NCBI GenBank assembly: GCA_019056875.1
Contig: DXJA01000384.1
Span: 1 to 10,313, forward strand
Direction of reading: 5' to 3'
Origin: Candidatus Jordarchaeum madagascarense
GTDB lineage: Archaea > Asgardarchaeota > Jordiarchaeia > Jordiarchaeales > Jordiarchaeaceae
DNA: 10,313 bases
How positions within the stretch are numbered: the stretch's first letter is position 1; each line of letters begins with the position of its first letter. Both the position numbers and the translations under genes were made by a program. The notes beneath the pieces are model-generated. The model worked only from the letters and a program-made list of their open reading frames with translations. It searched no databases and was not told where the DNA came from. Shown here piece by piece: positions 6,977 through 10,313 of the stretch.

Positions 6977-6992
6977 AGTTAATTGTTTAACT
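6977..6992. repeat. Inverted repeat between the RtcB-like and LRR genes
   Basis: AGTTAA and TTAACT form a perfect 6-bp inverted repeat around 4 bases, about 115 bases before the LRR gene start. It could be an operator or part of the terminator of the RtcB-like gene. The rest of the 6916-7106 gap is AT-rich leader with no gene. Confidence 0.3.
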
Positions 6993-7048
6993 GTTAGATA
7001 GTAACAAATATAATGTGTTTACATTAAATATTCCTTTTTTTGTAAAAG

Positions 7049-7059
7049 TATTTTTATAG
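7049..7059 (+). promoter_or_regulatory. TATA-like box of the LRR gene
   Basis: tatttttatag lies about 50 bases before the ATG at 7107, placing the transcript start near 7080 if used. The assignment is by resemblance only. Confidence 0.35.
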
Positions 7060-7095
7060 ATAATGGAATAAGTATTATATTTGTATCATCTGGTT

Positions 7096-7102
7096 GAGGT
7101 GA
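7096..7102 (+). promoter_or_regulatory. Shine-Dalgarno of the LRR gene
   Basis: GAGGTGA is a perfect anti-SD match ending four bases before the ATG at 7107, so the start is well supported. Confidence 0.6.
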
Positions 7103-7106
7103 ATAT

Positions 7107-7862
7107 ATGACTGCGATAGGAGCCCAATGTTATAAATGTAGAAAAAATACAGCCCAACAAACGGCAATTTGCTCCAGATGTAGATCTGCGTATCAATTAT
7201 GTAACATTTGTGGTGGAGTATCTTGGGAACAATCGTCTTGTCCAGGATGCAAGAGTAGCTCTCCTAATTGGACCTGGGCGGGAAAGGGTAGACCGGGAAT
7301 CGATGAAGGTATATCCTATAGAGAAAGTTGGAAAAATCGTACCGAAGAAAGAAGTAAACAACGTGAAAATGAAGGACCTGGGAAACACCATGGTATAGAA
7401 GTGGATGAAAACGAAGTGAAATTTCTCAGAGAATTAGAGGACACAATATGCATGGGCGTTTTTTCTAAATCACAAGCACAAACTGGACCTATTTTTGAAG
7501 CAGAAAACGGCCATGTTACAGCACTTAGACTCGAAAAGGTAGACATCAATGAAATTCCAGCAAGTATTGGTGGTTTAAAGCACCTCAAATCCTTTTATTA
7601 TAGCAAAGGCATGGGTATTGAATTAACAAAGATGCCGGAAAGCATTGGAGAATGCGAAAAATTGGAATCACTGGCTTTAGTAAATGCGTCTTTATCGGAA
7701 CTACCCCAAAGTATTAGTAAATTAAAGAACATTCGGAAGTTAAGCGTCTCTGGTTCCTTAAAAAATACTTCAATGATAAATCTGATCTTTGGTTTGGAAA
7801 CCTTGGAAGAATTAAACTTGGAGTGCTCTTTTACTCAGAAATATACCGCCACAAATTGGTAA
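7107..7862 (+). CDS. Double zinc-knuckle plus leucine-rich repeat protein, N-terminal part
   Basis: The first 50 residues hold eight cysteines in four CxxC pairs: C8/C11, C22/C25, C32/C35 and C45/C48, typical of a double zinc ribbon of the DZANK or zinc-ribbon class. A charged, Gly-rich linker follows to about residue 100. From about 136 the sequence is built of leucine-rich repeats of roughly 23 residues in the bacterial/plant-like style: LEKVDINEIPASIGGLKHL, then LTKMPESIGECEKLESLAL, then LSELPQSISKLKNIRKLSV, then LETLEELNLE. Such repeats form a curved protein-binding surface. There is no signal peptide or membrane helix, so the protein is cytoplasmic. The frame closes early at residue 251, in the middle of a repeat, because of a one-base frameshift near 7840; the missing repeats continue in the next frame to 8181. 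The intact product would be about 358 aa. Its partner and role are unknown. Confidence 0.8.
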   Translation: MTAIGAQCYKCRKNTAQQTAICSRCRSAYQLCNICGGVSWEQSSCPGCKSSSPNWTWAGKGRPGIDEGISYRESWKNRTEERSKQRENEGPGKHHGIEVDENEVKFLRELEDTICMGVFSKSQAQTGPIFEAENGHVTALRLEKVDINEIPASIGGLKHLKSFYYSKGMGIELTKMPESIGECEKLESLALVNASLSELPQSISKLKNIRKLSVSGSLKNTSMINLIFGLETLEELNLECSFTQKYTATNW

Positions 7863-8181
7863 ATTTACAAAGCTCAAAAAATTAAGCCTTGGCGGGTGCA
7901 AGTACATCAACTCATTCCCCAATGAATTCCAGAATTTAAAAGAGTTACAAGAATTGGATGCTGTTGGCACAAGCATTAAATCATGGCCCAAATGGTTTAC
8001 CGAGTTTCCAAACCTGAAATTGGTACATACAAATAAGGAAAACGAAGGCTCTGGTTGGAATAATGTATTCAAGATACTACAAAATCGCAATCCTGCAGCA
8101 TACCCAAAAGGTCAGAAAATGGCACCACCGGGATACATTATTCCAGGAGTATACGGGTCCTTAAAATGGACAGGCATCTAA
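7840..8181 (+). pseudogene. Out-of-frame C-terminal part of the LRR protein
   Basis: In the +1-shifted frame this stretch reads NIPPQIGKFTKLKKLSLGG, then FPNEFQNLKELQELDAVG, then IKSWPKWFTEFPNLKLV, further leucine-rich repeats in register with those of the upstream part, and ends with a Pro/Gly-rich tail (PPGYIIPGVYGSLKW). No Shine-Dalgarno or plausible start precedes it, so it is not an independent gene. One extra base in 7836-7843 explains the break. It is either a true mutation or a base error in the assembly; no classical slippery sequence is seen. Confidence 0.75.
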
Positions 8182-8183
8182 CC

Positions 8184-8202
8184 TTTTTTTCAATCTTTTT
8201 TT
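8184..8202 (+). terminator. Double T-run terminator of the LRR gene
   Basis: Runs of seven T at 8184-8190 and 8196-8202 begin three bases after the LRR stop codon, the usual form of an archaeal terminator. Confidence 0.5.
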
Positions 8203-8278
8203 CTTTTAGATGAAATATCATATATTTTCACTTATTTTTTACAAATAAAAAGGAATGATTTAAGAGAGAGTATACCAC

Positions 8279-8290
8279 CTCTTGCAAGAG
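8279..8290. repeat. Perfect 12-bp palindrome
   Basis: CTCTTGCAAGAG is a perfect palindrome in the gap between two convergent genes. Its form suits a dimeric DNA-binding protein, but no gene starts nearby for it to control. Confidence 0.35.
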
Positions 8291-8400
8291 TGAGTTTTTC
8301 CATGAATGATTCTGATTTCTGAACCGAAGTAGGATTTTGATTATGTGTCTGTAAACTTTCTTATAACATTTTCACTTGTTATTACTGCTGTTAATGCGTG

Positions 8401-8418
8401 GCATCTGAGATAAGATGC
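8401..8418. terminator. Hairpin in the gap between convergent genes
   Basis: GCATCT and AGATGC form a 6-bp stem with a 6-base loop, followed on the plus strand by AT-rich repeats and T-runs. It may back up termination of the LRR transcript. The stretch 8182-8452 holds no gene that I can support. Confidence 0.35.
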
Positions 8419-8430
8419 TGGCGTACAATA

Positions 8431-8463
8431 TTTAATTAATTAATTAATTTTTTTAAAAAAATT
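8431..8463. repeat. TAAT tandem repeat and T7A7 palindrome, bidirectional terminator
   Basis: About four copies of a TTAA/TAAT tetranucleotide run into a palindrome, AATTTTTTTAAAAAAATT (8446-8463), made of T7 then A7. The HAD gene stop codon lies inside it at 8453-8455. A T-run is presented on both strands, so it can end transcripts from both sides. Confidence 0.4.
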
Positions 8464-9148
8464 TAGGTGTGTCTGCTTTGTCTAAATACTCGAGAAATAA
8501 TTTATAATTGTCAAAATTTTTCAATATTAAGCAATTTGAAAATTTATTTAATTTGCCCTTTTTATCGATTCCAATGAATGGAATATTTAATTTGCTAGCG
8601 GTTATAATATCCCATATAGCATCGCCGATACTCACAGTTCTTTCAAAATTTTTTCTGTTATACCATTTTTTCGATAGCTTGATACAATTTCTAATTATTT
8701 CTTCTCTTGAAATAAATTCTGAACTGGTAACCAGTGGAAAATTATTCTCACGTATATTTAACTTATCAAGTTTAAACAAAGCAATTTTTCGATAAGCTCC
8801 AGTAGCTATTCCGATATCCCATTCAGAGTCCGAACTTAGTTTTTTAATTAATTTTTTTGCGCCAGAAATTTCTTTTAATGAATTTCTATTTTTAGCATAC
8901 GTTTCATTTAATAATTTTAAAATGGTATTTTCATGTTTTTCAATGTCTTCTTTAGTTGGTTTTTTAGAAAATTTTTTCTCATATATTTCTGTAAAAACAC
9001 CAGAATCAGTTATATTTTTGTAGTTTTGCCAATTTGTACCAATATCTGTACCTAACTCTTCCTCGATTGATTGAATAAAAGTAATCTGATCCACCTTGTT
9101 AGAATCTAATAAAGTTCCATCTATATCAAAAATGACTAGTTTTGCCAT
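8453..9148 (-). CDS. HAD-superfamily hydrolase (phosphoglycolate-phosphatase-like)
   Basis: A cytoplasmic phosphatase or phosphotransferase of the haloacid dehalogenase superfamily, 231 aa from the ATG at 9148. Motif I is VIFDIDGTLLDS with nucleophile Asp 8 and acid/base Asp 10. Residues of about 16-90 form a helical C1-type cap. Motif II is IATGAYRK with Thr 116. Motif III lacks the usual clear Lys-Pro and may use Lys 158, 160 or 161. Motif IV is SIGDAIWDI with Asp 176 and Asp 180. It resembles Gph/PGMB-type members, but the substrate is unknown. Codons are strongly A/T-ending, much more so than in the genes left of 8180. A TTG at 9157 is an alternative start adding three residues. The upstream ribosome-binding site is weak. 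It lies 209 bases downstream of the methyltransferase gene on the same strand. Confidence 0.88.
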   Translation of the reverse strand: MAKLVIFDIDGTLLDSNKVDQITFIQSIEEELGTDIGTNWQNYKNITDSGVFTEIYEKKFSKKPTKEDIEKHENTILKLLNETYAKNRNSLKEISGAKKLIKKLSSDSEWDIGIATGAYRKIALFKLDKLNIRENNFPLVTSSEFISREEIIRNCIKLSKKWYNRKNFERTVSIGDAIWDIITASKLNIPFIGIDKKGKLNKFSNCLILKNFDNYKLFLEYLDKADTPKFF

Positions 9149-9153
9149 TAATA

Positions 9154-9270
9154 TCAAACCTTGGAAACCTGCTCCAATTCCTTTTTTCTCAAAACGGATA
9201 AAAATTTTTCTTGATCTTCATAATGGTTTACGATTCGTCTTCTTTTAAGATGAAATCCTGTATTTTTAAA
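9154..9270 (-). pseudogene. Possible gene remnant just upstream of the HAD gene
   Basis: On the minus strand an open stretch of 38 codons without ATG or GTG runs from a TAG at 9271-9273 to a TGA five bases before the HAD ATG. It reads FHLKRRRIVNHYEDQEKFL and then LRKKELEQVSKV, and looks protein-like and helical. It may be the tail of a lost upstream gene. A chance open frame in AT-rich DNA cannot be excluded. The rest of 9271-9357 shows nothing but AT-rich spacer. Confidence 0.25.
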
Positions 9271-9357
9271 CTACAATTTTTTTTAAAATTTAGAAATTAT
9301 AAACATGTTACAATCCGTACAATTACTTTCTTTTGTAAAAATCCTTGTCCAAGTGTA

Positions 9358-10143
9358 TTAGACTTTTTGGCCATAAATAATTGAGGAACCCCCAACAATT
9401 GCCATTTTTGATTTGTACTGTTTAATAACGCTTTTTATAGCACCGGAAGCAATATCCTCCTGTAATTTGCTACATCCTAATTCGATATCTTCCTCTGTTA
9501 GAAAGGCAAAAGTAGAAATTGCGTTCCTGTAATTCTCATCCAGATAGCTTTCTGGTGTCTCATACGTAATAACACTATCGTTATAACATATTTCAACACC
9601 TACATTTAAAAACCCGGATTTTTCAAGCATTGACGCAATCACTGCTAAGTCAGGAATTCGGTCCAAATCTACCTCAAGACATTTCGGAAAGTAATGGCAA
9701 AACCAGAATGCTCTCATCTGTTCATGGGAACAGGAATGTATCGCTATATGTCCTCCTTTCCGAAGCACATGATAAGCTTTCATTAAGAATTTCTCCTTTC
9801 TTTCGACATGGTGGAGTACTTGAATTGCAACTGCTCCATTAAACATTTCCGATTTAAAAGGAAGACGCGTAACATCACCGCATAAGAATTGTAATTTAGG
9901 AAACTTGGCATGAGCCTGTTCAATCATGCCTATGGATTTGTCTATCCCGATAACACTTTTCGATACTTGTCTCAATGCAAAAGTATAATTTCCAGTTCCA
10001 CAACCCATATCAAGAAGCACCGAGTCAGAATTCACATGAAGCAATCTAATCAACTTTTTAACAGTTTCAGCGTTAGCTGACCTACCCACATCATAGACTT
10101 GGCTTATATTGTTATAATCAACTATACTGGTGTCTTCCTTCAC
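9358..10143 (-). CDS. Class I SAM-dependent methyltransferase (Methyltransf_11 type)
   Basis: Transfers a methyl group from S-adenosylmethionine to an unknown small molecule or other acceptor. The 261-aa product from the GTG at 10143 shows a Rossmann-fold SAM site: motif I VLLDMGCGTGNYTFAL (Asp 45, Gly 47, Gly 49, Gly 51), the acidic end of strand 2 at Asp 68 in IGIDKSIGMIEQA, motif II LCGDVTRLPFKS with Asp 90, and VAIQVLHHVERKEKFL plus HVLRKGGHIAIHS for motifs III and post-motif III. The N-terminus YNNISQVYDVGR resembles the start of UbiE/BioC-like enzymes. The C-terminal half (about 160-261) is helical and probably binds the substrate. The start is supported by GGGAG four bases upstream. 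No acceptor can be named. The gene sits at the border of a GC-rich fragment, so its place in this genome needs confirming. Confidence 0.88.
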   Translation of the reverse strand: MKEDTSIVDYNNISQVYDVGRSANAETVKKLIRLLHVNSDSVLLDMGCGTGNYTFALRQVSKSVIGIDKSIGMIEQAHAKFPKLQFLCGDVTRLPFKSEMFNGAVAIQVLHHVERKEKFLMKAYHVLRKGGHIAIHSCSHEQMRAFWFCHYFPKCLEVDLDRIPDLAVIASMLEKSGFLNVGVEICYNDSVITYETPESYLDENYRNAISTFAFLTEEDIELGCSKLQEDIASGAIKSVIKQYKSKMAIVGGSSIIYGQKV

Positions 10144-10147
10144 GTTT

Positions 10148-10152
10148 CTCCC
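10148..10152 (-). promoter_or_regulatory. Ribosome binding site of the methyltransferase gene
   Basis: On the minus strand GGGAG lies four bases before the GTG at 10143, supporting this start codon. Confidence 0.5.
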
Positions 10153-10181
10153 TTCTGTATTCCATCTAATATTTGTAATTT

Positions 10182-10313
10182 CACGGTGACAAAGGGCGGG
10201 CGATGGGTCTGCTTGCCGAGGGCGCGCAGCACCGGCCGGACGAAGACCGAGTGCACGCAGACGATCACGTCGGCTTCGTGGCGACTGATAAGCCGCTTTA
10301 CGCCGTTCTTGAA
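10182..10313 (-). pseudogene. Partial MGDG-synthase-type glycosyltransferase, GC-rich fragment
   Basis: The last 132 bases are GC-rich and encode, on the minus strand, a fragment reading KRLISRHEADVIVCVHSVF, then RPVLRALG, then PPFVTV, open at the right edge. This matches the N-terminal domain of MGDG-synthase/processive diacylglycerol glucosyltransferase proteins (PF06925), where a PDVxVSxHP-like strand is followed by a PFVTVVTD segment. The match ends exactly at PFVTV, where the DNA turns AT-rich. The frame then runs 13 unrelated codons to a TGA at 10140-10142 that overlaps the methyltransferase GTG. The codon use (C/G third positions) points to a GC-rich bacterium rather than the organism of the rest of the window. 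A chimeric join is the simplest reading. Confidence 0.55.

Noticed and set aside
7836..7843. Programmed ribosomal frameshift in the LRR gene
   Set aside because: No slippery heptamer, stimulatory hairpin or upstream SD-like stimulator is evident, and a plain one-base insertion or base error is simpler.
8431..8463. AT-rich tandem repeat as a replication origin or CRISPR leader
   Set aside because: Only about four tetranucleotide copies are present, with no origin boxes, no initiator gene and no spaced repeats; a bidirectional terminator explains it better.
10140..10181. Real C-terminus of the glycosyltransferase overlapping the methyltransferase start
   Set aside because: The GTGA overlap looks like operon coupling, but the 13 codons bear no likeness to the family, which should continue for some 300 residues after PFVTV.

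Overview
The window looks like a piece of an archaeal (euryarchaeote-like) genome, most likely from a metagenome assembly. The reasons are a linked NurA nuclease and HerA ATPase, an archaeal-type TumA/TumE (DUF6516) toxin-antitoxin pair, T-run terminators and TATA-like boxes in place of bacterial -35/-10 pairs, and strong GGAGG/GAGGTGA ribosome-binding sites ahead of ATG, GTG and TTG starts. The species cannot be read from the sequence.

Layout, left to right. (1) 189-3927, plus: a two-gene operon of a large NurA-like nuclease carrying an inserted winged helix and a four-cysteine cluster, overlapping the gene of a HerA-type hexameric ATPase. (2) 4028-4615, plus: a TumA-like antitoxin overlapping a TumE-like toxin whose C-terminal helix is displaced by a one-base frameshift. 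(3) 4741-5484, minus: a calcineurin-type metallophosphoesterase. (4) 5704-6915, plus and divergent from (3): a strongly diverged RtcB-like RNA ligase that still has the Cys and four His expected for metal and GMP chemistry. (5) 7107-8181, plus: a protein with two N-terminal zinc knuckles and leucine-rich repeats, split by a one-base frameshift near 7840. (6) 8453-9148 and 9358-10143, minus, in visibly more AT-rich DNA: a HAD hydrolase and a class I SAM methyltransferase. (7) 10182-10313: a short GC-rich coding fragment that looks like the N-terminal domain of an MGDG-synthase-type glycosyltransferase. It joins the AT-rich DNA abruptly and is probably an assembly chimera or a recombination breakpoint.

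How the parts may work together: NurA and HerA form one machine, in which HerA translocates DNA through its ring and NurA degrades it. The canonical role is end resection beside Mre11-Rad50. No mre11 or rad50 lies here, the NurA is enlarged, and a toxin-antitoxin pair follows directly, so an accessory or defence role is reasonable but is inference. The RtcB-like protein next to a toxin of a family proposed to act on RNA suggests RNA damage and repair, also inference. Two independent one-base frameshifts, in tumE and the LRR gene, suggest either gene decay in an accessory region or base errors in the assembly.

No rRNA, tRNA, CRISPR array, insertion sequence or replication origin was recognised. 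No gene-free stretch exceeds 300 bases; the longest, 8182-8452, holds T-run terminators, a 12-bp palindrome, a hairpin and an AT-rich tandem repeat.
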